This document shows, piece after piece, positions 9,480 through 20,581 of a stretch of DNA of 22,740 nt. The stretch's first letter is position 1. Every line of letters begins with the position of its first letter. The DNA is taken from assembly GCA_001931875.2 (NCBI GenBank), contig MSJH02000831.1, forward strand, positions 1-22,740, read 5' to 3'. This DNA comes from Byssochlamys sp. IMV 00236 (lineage: Eukaryota > Ascomycota > Eurotiomycetes > Eurotiales > Thermoascaceae). Under the pieces are notes generated by a model. It searched no databases. It had not been told where the DNA came from and saw nothing but the letters and a program-made list of their open reading frames with translations. The position numbers and the translations under genes are program-made.

Positions 9480-11950
9480 ACTATCCTAATACTTAAAAGG
9501 GTTTAAATCCCTTTATTAGATTTAAATAGCTCTACTAGTTCTAATCTAAAGCATATACTAATTCTATATTTAGCATATATTATCTAGGAGTTAAGTATAG
9601 ATTCTAGATAAAATAGAGCTTATATATACTATAATAAAGGATTCTTATTAAAAGAAATAATAGAAATTAATTTTACTATTTAATTAAAAAAAATAATAAA
9701 ATAAAGGCAATAAGAATTTAAGTAAGAAAGAGAAAGATTATTACAGCAGTTTATATAATAAATATATATATCTATATAGCTATAGTTATATAGTAAATAT
9801 ATATATATATTTCTTTTTCCCCTATAATAAGAATAAATAAAAAAATAAAGAATATTATATTATAATTATTTAAAGATATAAAAAAATAGTCTTTAAATAT
9901 AAGAACTTAGTATTAAACTAAAGTTTAGTATTAATAATCTTTAAGTATAAGAGCTTAATATTAAATTAAAGTTCAGCATTAAATATATACTTAAGGGAGA
10001 GCTAAGCTTAAATATTTATATATTTAAGGCCTCTAAAAACTTATTTTTAAAAAAGGAGATTATAATTTATAAATATAAACTTAATATATATTTTATATAT
10101 AGAAGGGAAGAACTTATTAATAAATTTAGCACTATAGCTATTAATATTATAAAGATATTTATAGCTATAATTATAAATATAGCTATACTTTAATTTAGTT
10201 AGTATTTTTTTATTAATAATATATCTACTTATATATTTATTATAAGATATAAACTATCTATACTTTAATAGAGTTAAGGTAAGACTTATATTATAACCTA
10301 ATTTTAGTATATATATAAGATAAATTAAAAGGCTATTTATTATTACTTCTATTATTATTATCTTATAGTAATAAGATATTTTTAGTCTATATAAGGTTAG
10401 TATATATATAATATAAATAGAGATATATTTACTATATATTTATAAAATAGGGTTAATAAAGGTATAAGATATTAAAATAAAGGCTAAGATTAGTTAAAAT
10501 TAATATTAAGCATATATTAAATATATCTAAAAAGCTTATTAAGAGTTATAAGTTATATATAAATAATAATATAAATAGCAATATAAATAGTAAAAAAGAT
10601 AGTATATAAATCCTATTTATATATTAGCATATATTAAACTTATTTTTTAATAAAACTAGCTCCTATAGCTATTTCTAAACTTATTATTAATATAAGCTAT
10701 TTTTTTATAAGATATAGTAATATTCTTAATTAATATACTTCCTATACTAGAAGAAATATTAGCTTAATATAAGCTTTATATATACTTAAGACTTATTATA
10801 ATTTATAAATAAAATTAGTATCTTATTATTTATTAAGCAAAATATATTTAATTAATATATTATATATTATTAATATAGCTCTAATATATATAGAATAGAT
10901 CTTAAACTTATTATAGCCTAATTATCTTCTTATCTATAGTTATATTATTAGTCTCTATACTATAATTTAATATTATAGTAGATTAATATATATCTAATAT
11001 ATACTAAGAATAATAATATACTCGCCCCTAGATATATAGTCCTTATATAGCATTATAACTTTAACTATTAGTATATTATATATATATATAAAACTTATAT
11101 TAGATTTATAGTAAGCTATAAATTAATAATTTTACTATATATAAACAGACTATTTATATTTATTTATACCCAGCAACTATAAAAGCTTAATATATACTTA
11201 GTTAATTTTAAAGAAAAGACTTATATATTCTTATTTATACTTAAGATAAAAGATTTAGGGATTAGTATATAGATATTTTTCTCAGTAATAATTATAGATA
11301 TTATCTATATTTAGCATGCTTCTAGTATATATATAATATCTGCTTATTAAATTTTTTATTTTCTTACTTAATTATAGTATATAAGTTTAGAATCTATATT
11401 AGATTTAGGTTAAGAATTAGGCCTATTTTTATTTAGTATATACTTAATATTAAATAGAGATATACTTACTATAATAATATCTATAGTTTATTAGATTATT
11501 TATTAATAAAATTATATTATAAGTAAGAAGTTCTTTTAAATATAGCAGCATTTTTATAGTTATATAATAATAATATAAGAGAATAAATTATAATACTATA
11601 GAGGTAGGGTAAAGGTATTATTAAGAAAATTAAAGATAATATAAATAATATAAACTTTTATATAATAAGATTCTAATATTGCTTTAGCATATACTTAATA
11701 ACCACCTTTATATATATTGCCTTAATAAACTATATAAAATAATATTAATTCTAGCTCCCTATATATATCCTAGTATTACTCTAACCTATACTTAGTATAT
11801 ATTATAATATAGCACAGAGCATATATTATATATAATTCTTAATAAATATAATTTACTATAATATAATATAAAAACTTTATTATAAGTTATATAAGCTATA
11901 TATATACTAAGCCTACCTAAATACTATACTAAAACTAACTTAATGTCTAA
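9480..11950. other. Interior of large TIR element, right part, no gene recognised
   Basis: AT-rich mutated DNA with no motif I can name. It includes low-complexity TA-rich DNA at about 9745-9810, the 48-bp duplication at 9891-9986, and motif copies near 9551, 9571, 10509, 10626, 11685 and 11817. From about 11273 onward it has a second, more mutated copy at 14153-14911. Confidence 0.5.
9891..9986 (+). repeat. 48-bp tandem duplication
   Basis: Two units starting at 9891 and 9939, each beginning CTTTAARTATAAGARCTTA and continuing TATTAAAYTAAAGTT. The period is 16 codons, so it too could be a coding repeat, but I cannot assign a frame. Confidence 0.75.
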
Positions 11951-11969
11951 GCTAAACCTAGATTTTTCT

Positions 11970-12031
11970 TAGGTAGGCTGAGCTTTTTAGGTGGGCTAAG
12001 CTTAGCCCCGGCTGGGCTGAGCTATATCCCG
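11970..12031 (-). repeat. Right TIR of the large element
   Basis: Inverted partner of 5197-5261, ending GGGCTGAGCTATATCCCG at 12031. It remains G+C-rich, whereas the same sequence at 14848-14911 has been converted nearly completely to A+T. Confidence 0.85.
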
Positions 12032-12039
12032 ATAATACC
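12032..12039. repeat. Target-site duplication, right copy (ATAATACC)
   Basis: Second copy of the 8-bp sequence at 5189-5196. Copia relic 2 continues immediately after it and aligns with relic 1 near 1253. Confidence 0.85.
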
Positions 12040-12665
12040 CTTATTTTAATTAAATAGATAAGTTATATCTTATATAAAGATCTTATATATAATAAAATAT
12101 AAAAGGAAAAAATATAAGTTAATAAAAAATAAGCGTAAGTTTAAGCTATTTAAAGTAATACTTATATTAAATCTCTTAACTTTAAGTATTAATATAAACT
12201 AAAAAAAAATATATAGAATAAGCTTTAATAGTAATATATATAATAAAAGAATATATTTTAATTCTAAACTTATATTATACTGTAATTAATAACTTAACTT
12301 AAGGTAAATTATAATAAAATATATTTAAAAATAAAATAAATATACTTTAAGCAAATAATATTTTTAAGATAATTATATTATTATTAAGAGCTAATATTAT
12401 AATTAGCTATTAAGTATTAGCTATAAAATATAACTTAAATAGCTTTTTTTAAAAATTTAAAGTATATTTAATTACTTAAAAGTTTATTTAAAAATATAAT
12501 ATTAATTTTAAATATATCTTTATTCTTACTTTATATTATAATATATTATAAGTTTTTTTTAGCTATTATTATAATAGAAGATTATAAGTATTATATAATA
12601 AATATTAATAATACCTTTATAGAATTAATATTAAAGGAGAAAATTTATATAATAACTTTATTAAG

Positions 12666-13316
12666 ATATATACTTAATTAAAGGTATCTTATTAAAGACT
12701 TTAATACTTTAAAATATTTTTTAAATAGATTTAATAAGTATTAGCTTAATCTGCTAACTATAAATATAATATCTAATTTTATTAAGATTATTAAATAGAT
12801 AAAGCTATTAATAATTTTTTAATACTTTCTTTAATTTATTCTTTTATTTTAAAGGTTAAATAGCTTTAAATAATTATATCTATTTAATAAGATATTAACT
12901 AAATATATCTTTTCTTTATTTATTCTATATCTTAATAAGAGTTCTTTAATATAGTAAAATTAATTTATTATTAATATTTAGTCTTTCTTATTTTAAATAA
13001 TCTATATATTAAGAATCTTTTTTATTTCTCTTAAATCTTTTATCTTATATATTATTTTAAACTACTGTTTAAACTAATTAATATTCTTTATTTATTTTAT
13101 ATTAATTAAGATATTATTAATATATACTAAGATTAAAATCTCTTTTTTTAAGTATTATAATAAGTATAGATTAATATTAATCTATATAAAGCCTATTATC
13201 TAGAGTATCTTTATATAAGTCTAATTTTAATCTTTTATTACTTATTTTAAGCTATATAAAGATTAAAAGACTTTAAGTATTATTTCTAATAATATATTTA
13301 TTCTTAGTCTTAAGTT
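12666..13316 (-). repeat. In-place 0.65-kb inversion inside copia relic 2
   Basis: The reverse complement of this interval is colinear with about 1890-2535 of copia relic 1, while flanking sequence on both sides matches relic 1 in + orientation. Copia relic 3 is uninverted across the same span. Breakpoints sit at short complementary words (TTATTAAG on the left, CTTAG/CTTAAG on the right). Confidence 0.88.
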
Positions 13317-13897
13317 TAATATAAATAAGAATTAGTAATTTATTAAGTATTTAAATTTAAACTATATAATAAATAAATCTAATTAAATATTAATCTTAAG
13401 AAATATTTTTATTTTAACTAGCTATTTAATAAACTAATTAAATAAAAAAATAAAAATCTATTATAATCTTAACTATAAAAATAAAATATATAGCTATATA
13501 TTAAGCTATAAAATAATCTTAATAGTTAGCTCTTCTTTTAAAAAATATAAGATATAGATATTATATTAGTTTAAATAAGTTTAAACTAATAATAAGAGAG
13601 AAATAAGCCTTTATTATAGGCTTTTTAGTTAAAGTCTTTAAGAATAATTAAATATTATTATTATTAGTTAAAGATACTTATACTTATAAAAGATTAAAAT
13701 ATATTAATATTATATATTACTATATATAAGACCTATATTAAAGAAATAGAATTAATATAAAATTTATTAAAATATAAGATATAATAGTAAATAGCTTTAT
13801 TAAGCTATTACTAAAAATAAACTTCTTAAAATTCTTAGATTAGCTAATATTAATTAATATAATAAATCTAGACTAAGAAGAAGTATTATAAAATAGC

Positions 13898-14124
13898 AGT
13901 TAAAACTTTATATAATTATTATATTCTTATTATAATTAAATTAAGAATTTAAAAAAAATCTATTCTTAAGCTTCTTTTTTTATTATTTTATTATTTTAAA
14001 GAATATATATTAAAGATATAGCTTTATATTTATACTATAAGCTAATATTCTTTTTTCTTAAGTATTATACTTATTTAAGCTAGTATAATAGTCTAGAGAA
14101 TCTATTTAAACTTATTCTTTTTAA
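13898..14124 (+). repeat. 3' LTR of copia relic 2
   Basis: About 227 bp beginning AGTTAAAACT and ending ATTCTTTTTAA, matching 3121-3378 but with deletions. Shared segments include GCTAGTATAATAGTCTAG near 14081 and the terminal CTTATTCTTTTTAA. Confidence 0.78.
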
Positions 14125-14152
14125 CTTAATCTAAAAATTAATATATATATAT

Positions 14153-14911
14153 ATATTTTCTTCTATAGTTACTATAAGTATTATCTATATTTAGTATAAT
14201 TTTAATATATATATAATATTTACTTACTTAATATTTTATTATTTATTTTAATAGTAATATATAAAGCTAATATTTTTATTAAGTTTAAATTAAAGATAAA
14301 GCTTATTTATATTTAGTATATACTTAATATTAAGTAAAGATATATTTATTATAATAAAACCTATAGTTAATAGAGTTTATTATAAATTAAACTACTTTAT
14401 AAATAAATAATTCTTTAAAATATAGTAGTATTTTAATAATAATAATAAAGAATATAAACTATAATATAATAGAGATAAAAAATAAAGTATTATTAAAGAA
14501 AATAAATATAAATAATATAAATTTTAATATAATAAGATTTTAATATTATTTTAGCATATACTTAATAATTACCTTTATATATACTATCTTAATAAACTAT
14601 ATAGAATAACTTTAGTTTTAACTCTCTATATATATTCTAGTATTACTTTAATTTATATTTAATATATATTATATAATTTACTTAATATATACTATATATA
14701 ATTTTTAATAAATATAGTTTACTATAATATAATATAAAAACTTTATTATAAATTATATAAGTTATATATATATTAAGCTTATTTAAATACTATATTAAAA
14801 CTAACTTAATATTTAAGCTAAACTTAAATTTTTCTTAAGTAAACTAAGCTTTTAAAGTAAGCTAAGCTTATCTTTAGCTAAGTTAAGCTATATTTTAACT
14901 ATAAGCTAAAC
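14153..14911. mobile_element. RIP-saturated partial copy of the large TIR element (right end)
   Basis: Aligns with about 11273-12031 of the large element through to the terminus. For example TTAGCATATACTTAATAA recurs near 14550, and the TIR region survives as AAGTAAACTAAGC and AAGCTAAGCTTATCTTTAGC. Its left end is missing. It starts about 28 bp beyond the LTR of copia relic 2, so it was probably truncated or joined by deletion. No target duplication can be shown. Confidence 0.82.
14848..14911 (-). repeat. RIP-converted TIR of the partial copy
   Basis: Position-by-position partner of 11968-12031. GCCCCGG has become TCTTTA-like sequence, GGGCTGAGC has become AGTTAAGC, and terminal TATCCCG has become TATTTTA. 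Changes are nearly all C-to-T or G-to-A and include C in CpC and CpG context, not only CpA. Confidence 0.75.
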
Positions 14912-14999
14912 CTTTATTAGCTATATAATTAAGATATTATTATAGCTTAATAAAGAGAGAGATAATAAATAAATATTTAAAATAATAATATAAATAATT

Positions 15000-15166
15000 T
15001 AATAGTAAACCTAGAGTTCTAATACTAGAGATAAAGAGAGAAAGAAGTTATTCTTCTATTCTTAAGAACTGCTCTTACTAAATATATAAGGATAATTAAG
15101 CATTTACTATCTTATACTAATTAACCCTTTATACTATATATTAAGCCTAGATATAGATCTATATTA
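15000..15166 (+). repeat. Left LTR of candidate TRIM
   Basis: 167-bp copy containing GTTCTAATACTAGAGATAAA and CTATTCTTAAGAACT, matching the copy at 15705-15871 with mostly C/T and G/A differences. Homology to the second copy ends at the TTA of CTATATTA. Confidence 0.78.
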
Positions 15167-15704
15167 AGGTACTCCTTTTTCTTTAAAGTAGATATTCTCG
15201 CTTCGCTTACTATATATCTCTATTAATATATATTATATATCTATTATTACTTAGTTTAATACTATTTTAACTTTAAGCGAAAGTATAGTATTTAATATAG
15301 ATAAAAAGGTAAATATTAATATTACTTACTTTATTCTATTTATTATAAATAGTAAATTATATGCTTATATTTAAATATTTAATAGAAGTATTTAATACTA
15401 TCTCTAGTAAAGATTTAATAATAAATTCTATACTAATAAGCTATAAGTAAGAGTAATTACCTATATAGTTTTAATAGGAAATATAGCTAAAATAATAATA
15501 TAAATAAAGAGTAATTAAGTATAATAACTAATAATAAGAGATAATAAAATATAATAATTAATAGAGCTAATTAATATTAATTATAGAGATTTATAATAAG
15601 TCTTATACTAATAAAAATATAAAATAATATAGAAACTTAAAATAATATATAAATATTAAAATTAATAGTAAAAGGCTTTAAATTAATAGTAATATATTAC
15701 TATT

Positions 15705-15871
15705 TAATAGTAAACCTAAGGTTCTAATACTAGAGATAAAGAGAGGAAGAAATTATCCTTCTATTCTTAAGAACTACTCTTGCTAAATATATAAAGATAA
15801 TTAAGCATTTACTATTTTATGCTAACTAACTCTCTATACTATATACTAAGCTTAAATATAGATCTATATTA
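15705..15871 (+). repeat. Right LTR of candidate TRIM
   Basis: 167-bp partner of 15000-15166. It keeps a few bases mutated in the other copy (for example TTGCTAAATA near 15780 and ATGCTAACTA near 15819), while the left copy keeps others (ACTGCTCTT). The two were therefore mutated separately. Confidence 0.78.
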
Positions 15872-15876
15872 TAATT

Positions 15877-18800
15877 TAAAGATTTTATATAATTTTTAAC
15901 TTTATTATATCTTTTATATATTATAAATATTATAGCGCTATTATAGTTTAATTATATTCTTAAATAAGCTAAAAATATAGAAGAATTATATTATAATTAT
16001 ATATATATATAGCGCTAATTACTTTAAACTATATACTTTAATATACTTATTACTTTCTATTTTAAGTTTTACTCTCTATTAAATTCTCTTACTCGCTTAA
16101 GCTATATAGTATATATAGCTACTAAAGACGCTTATATCTTTATAGATAAAAATAAGTATATTATATTTTTATAAGATTTACTTAATATACTTATATAATA
16201 ATATTTAAAATTAAGTATATTTAATAATAATTATAATAATATTTATTATATTAATAATAAAATAAGTAATATAGCTATAAAGTTATTAGCTTTATTTATT
16301 AATATCTTTAATAAAAATAATATTTCTAGTAATAAAGAAATAAATAATAATAATAAAATAAATAAATAATAAAGAAATAAGTAATATAGCTATAGAGATA
16401 TTAGCTTTACCTTTATCTTTTAATATCTTTAATAAAGATAATTTCTCTAGTAATAAAGTAATTAATAATATTTATAATAATAATTATCTCTTTAATAATA
16501 AAGTAATTAACTTAATTATAAATATATTAAAACTATAATTAAAAAGAATAATAAATAAAGAGAAATATAATAATCTTATATTAAAGAAGTAAAAAAAGCT
16601 AATTATCTTTAATATCTTAAGAAATTACTATAATAATACTATTTAATTAAAATAATATTAAGTATTTTTATAGCTAAAGCGATATTTTTATAAATTTATC
16701 TATAAAGAATTATATACTTCTCTTTATTTAAGTAAGTATATCTCTTATCTATATATTCTATAAGATTATAAGATTAATTGATAAATAAGCGAGTTAATTA
16801 GCTAAGCTAATTAATTCTTTTAATTAAAAAGATTACTTACTTAATTATTTAAATTATATAATATCTTAATATTATATTCTCCTTTATTAGACTTAATTAA
16901 GATTATCTATAATCTTTATACTTATAAAGTTCTCTTTAAACTAATTATATTTATTAATATAGTATTTTACTACTAATTCTCTAATTACTTATAGTCTAGA
17001 AGCTTAATTTATATTATAATATATTCTCTAATTAAATAGTAGCTAATTATTCTCTTTAATAATAGCTAATTATTATTATAGTATATAAGATTAATAACTA
17101 TAAAGTTTATTGCTTAATACCTATTATTATTATATATATTCTATTAAGCTAAGTAATTCTTTATTTTAATCTTAGCCTTTATTTATTAATTTTAATCGGG
17201 TAATATAATTAAATAAAGGTTTTTATTAAATAATTAAAGCTTAAAGAATAATCTATTATAGTAATTAAAAGTATATACTATTTATATCTTCTTATTATTA
17301 TAGTCTTTTTCTTCTTTATTTATTATCTCTCTTATATCTATTTAGGTTATCTATTTATTCTTTAATTTTTACTTCTTCTTTACTTCTTATATATTATATA
17401 CTCTAATTATCTCTATTTTTATTATTTATTTATTTATTATAGTTTTAATACCTTATTATACTTTTTCCTATAATTAAGGCTATAACTATTATATAATTTC
17501 TTATTATAATATAGCTTTAAATAGCTTATTTACTCTTATAGAAAATAATTTTATATCTTTATTTTATTATATCTTAAGTAGACTAAGTATTTTATATATT
17601 CTTTTTAATAGTTTTCCTGCAGATTTATCTGCTAATTAGCTTATATTAATAATTAGCGCTTATAGTATTTATTAGATCCCTAATATAATTTTATTCTATT
17701 TATCTTATACTCTTTATTTAGCTTAGTTAATTAAGTGTATTATTTATTATAATTTTAACCTTAGTCTTAACTTAATCTCTATTTATCCTTATATTAATTA
17801 GATTAACTCTTTTTTAGTTAAATATATAATTACTTTAATTAATTCTACTAGCAGTACTTCTATATAATATTATAACTCTAAGGCTCTTTATAACTTAATA
17901 ATTTTTATAAACTTATTAATTATAGATAATCTATATTAAGAGTTATTAGCTATATGCATAAAGTATAGTATTTTATAGCATCTAGATAGCGATAACTTAT
18001 CTTATATATAAGATATTACTTCTAATAATTATTATATCTTAGTTATTTTAATCTAGTTATATAGTAATATATAGCTATTTTAGTATATATATTATTATTA
18101 AGGCCTTAGCCCTTTTAATAAATATATTATATTAAGCAATATTATTAATTATACTTACGCTAATTATATATAAATAAGTAACTATTAATATTATAATATT
18201 AGTAAGTCTTATTTTCTTTTTTTAATAAACTTAATTAGTCTTAATAATTTAAAAATTATTATTAATATTTCTTCTATCTTAAGTTACTTTAGTAATTACT
18301 TTATTTTACTCCTTAATTATACTAATAATATTTTTAATACTAAAGATAGTAATATAATAAAGATTAAAGATATTAAAATTATTCTATTTATTTATTTTAA
18401 AGCGCTTAAACTAGAGTTTAATTATAAGGGCTATTTAAGAGTTTTATTATAGTATATTTATTACCTATTTAATAAGTCTAATTTTAATTACCTCTTAATA
18501 TAGATATTAGCTAATTATACTTTTAATTATACTAGCTCTTTATATATAGCTAATTAAGCTAGTCCTTTAATTATATAAATTACTTTAATTTATTATACTT
18601 ACTAAAACTTTATAATTTAAGTTATAGATTAAACTCTTATAGAATTAATTACTTTTTATATAGAGCTTATAGAGTTTACTTCTTATTTTAATAGTATTAT
18701 TAATGCTTATAAAACTAGGCTATATATATAGTTACTAGTTATAATCTCTTTAATTCTTTTTTAGTTTAATAGTTTTAATTAATAGTTCTTATCTTAGTTA

Positions 18801-20581
18801 ATTATATTTTTTTACTATTTAAGTTAGTATTTTAAATAAGTTAATTAGTTTTATTCCTTTAATATTATATATAAGTAGTTTTTTAGTTTATAATAATATA
18901 ATCTTATTACTTAACTTCTTCCTTTTATTTTTCTTATTATATATCTTTTTATTAATATAATCTACTATTAATAAGTCTCTTTTTTCCTTATTTAAAGTAG
19001 TTAATTATTACTATAAAGGTCTAATTAATTAGGATTATATCTTAATATATATTAGTTGCCTTTTTATTCTTTAATTATACTATTTAAATAAATGCCTTTA
19101 AAAAGGTAATTAACTCTTAATTTAAATCCTCCTTAATTATATTTAAGTTTATCTTAAATATTTATATATATTAAGGTTTTTAATAAAGCTAATAAAATAC
19201 TTATTAATCTCTTTTAATATAGTTTAATTTTTATAAGGCTTTATTAATAATTTTATTCTTCTCTCTTATTTTATATAAGTATATTTTTATATATTTCTAT
19301 TTATCTTATTTTATATATATTATTATTAATAACTTTAAATATAATAATAGAGTAAGTTTTACTATATTAATAATATTACAGACCTTAATTAATTAATAGA
19401 TATATTATTTCTTCTTAATAAGCGCCTAGTTATAAGCTAATAATATCTAGAGTTTTTTTAATTTATTAATTTTTACTTCTACTAGCTGCAATTTATTAAT
19501 TAAATTATATAGAATATATTCTTCTAGTTTCTTAAGAGTATATATCTTTAGAAAATATTACTTTAAGATTTAATAGAGTTTAAACTAGTTATATTATAAT
19601 TTCTAGTATATCTTATTTTTAATTAATAATTTAATACTTATATTTTCTCTTAAAATCTAATTAAAGTAATAGCCTTATTCTTAATATATTATATATATAT
19701 TACTTAGTTTAAGAGTTTCTTATTTACTAATAATTAGATATAATTTACTTTTATTAGCCTTTTATTATAGTCTATAATTAAGTAATTCTTATTATTATTA
19801 ATTAAGTTACTAAGTATTTTTAAATAGACTCTATATATTAAGTAAAAGAGGCTTATCTTTAAGATAGAATAATACTAGATTTAGGTTATAAATAGTACTT
19901 ATAGTAAGTACTTATTCTATAGATATATAGGTTTTCTTAATAAATATTTAATTAGTATTTATTTAAATATACTATTTAAATTCTTAACCTTTTTATTTAT
20001 ATATAAGTATTATAATATTATTATTTAGTATTATATCTTAATTAGCCTTAAGTAGTATTATATTACTTCTATAAGTAAATTATATCTATTATTTATTAAG
20101 AGTTCTTATAGTATTCTATAGTTAATATAGATTTTATTATATAAGAACCTTATAATTATTTTCTCTAATATATTTAAGATAGCTCTTATTATTAGCTAAC
20201 TTATAGTATAGTTAATTACTATAATAATTTAATAATTTCTATTTAATATTATTAGTAACTGCTTAACTAAATTTATTCTCTATTACTTAAATAAGTATAT
20301 ATTTAACTATACTTAATATTACGCTTTTTTTTATTTTAATAATAGCTAAAATTACTATATAGTCTAGTAATTTAAGTAAATAGCTATATATTCTTATATA
20401 TCCTTTTATATACTAGGCTATTAAGCTTATATATAAAGAATATTCTTTAGCCTTAAGTAACCTAAATACTTAAATTCTTTATATATTTAATATATTAAGT
20501 TATAATAAAATAGTAGTTTTAAATATAGTATTATCTCCCTATTATTATAAATATAAATAAGTATATTATTTATATTTTAAC
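15877..20581. other. 4.7 kb of unassigned RIP-mutated DNA
   Basis: No copia, TIR-element or other recognisable motif. The + strand is visibly T-rich between about 16.6 and 20.4 kb, the reverse of the A-rich copia sense strands, so coding on the minus strand or a C-rich + strand ORF are both possible. Translating both strands gives Gln/Pro/His/Ser/Thr-rich ghosts (many TAA/TAG, Tyr and Leu codons) on either one, so neither can be preferred. Scattered GCG words (17656, 18402, 19420) show some unmutated CpG. It is most likely one or more unidentified transposons, because RIP requires duplication. A short imperfect tandem duplication lies at 16262-16480. Confidence 0.5.
16262..16480 (+). repeat. 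Imperfect tandem duplication, period about 115 bp
   Basis: Two units starting at 16262 and 16377, each beginning ATAAGTAATATAGCTATA and containing TTAATATCTTTAATAAA and CTAGTAATAAAG. AAT/AAAT-rich simple sequence separates them. A short third echo follows near 16487. Confidence 0.7.

Larger units (their letters stand above)
5197..12031. mobile_element. 6.8-kb TIR DNA transposon inserted in copia relic 2
   Basis: Bounded by inverted G+C-rich ends of about 60-65 bp (5197-5261 and 11970-12031) and an 8-bp target duplication, with the empty site visible in copia relic 1. An 8-bp duplication fits hAT (8 bp) or Mutator-like (8-11 bp) superfamilies; the long TIRs favour Mutator-like, which is inference. 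The interior is RIP-mutated but less completely than the copias, as CA, TG and CG are seen more often. It carries a decayed + strand frame at about 7565-9478 with 49-residue repeats, a 48-bp duplication at 9891-9986, and many AGCATATACTAA-type motifs in both orientations. At 6.8 kb it is long for a single-gene transposon, so nested elements are possible, but I found no further boundaries. Confidence 0.85.
12032..13860 (+). pseudogene. Copia pol relic: RT (internally inverted) and RNase H
   Basis: At 12601 frame 1 reads NINNTFIELILKEKIY, the copia D-x-x-x-A-F motif with Asp to Asn and Ala to Thr through G-to-A changes (relic 1 keeps both). Directly downstream, 12666-13316 lies on the opposite strand, so the Y-V-D-D region is reversed in place. 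After 13316 the + orientation returns. RNase H reads SIIILTIKIKYIA at 13457-13495, and the tail reads DIIVNSFIKLL near 13789. In relic 1 these sites read SIITLIIKAKYIA and DIIADSFT, so the two copies decayed independently. It is non-functional on three counts: stops, inversion and insertion. Confidence 0.88.
12032..14124 (+). mobile_element. Copia relic 2, downstream part (RT, RNase H, LTR)
   Basis: Resumes copia relic 2 after the TIR element and follows relic 1 from about position 1253 to 3378. It is colinear except that 12666-13316 is inverted. It ends with the LTR. Sequence after 14124 is unrelated to that after the LTR of relic 1. Confidence 0.9.
15000..15871. mobile_element. Candidate miniature LTR retrotransposon (TRIM)
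   Basis: Two 167-bp direct repeats (15000-15166 and 15705-15871) enclose 538 bp with no recognisable coding region. Each repeat begins TAATAGTAAACC and ends ATCTATATTA; TA at both ends is what RIP makes of the LTR termini TG...CA. The 5-bp word TAATT lies directly before the first repeat (14995-14999) and directly after the second (15872-15876), matching the target duplication expected of LTR elements. The size, 872 bp, fits a TRIM. Reservations: TAATT is a common word here, no purine-rich tract is obvious before the second repeat, and I cannot assign a tRNA primer site after the first. Confidence 0.55.

Noticed and set aside
16390..16480. Gypsy-type reverse transcriptase (M-P-F-G-L-like words) on the + strand
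   Set aside because: Only a few residues fit, with no neighbouring Y-x-D-D box or RNase H. The segment is part of a local tandem duplication.
17619..20330. A long + strand frame whose stops are all TAA/TAG, resembling a Gln/Pro-rich protein
   Set aside because: TGA is depleted everywhere here because TG is depleted, so its absence means nothing. The minus strand gives an equally plausible Gln/Pro/Thr-rich ghost, so no CDS is called.
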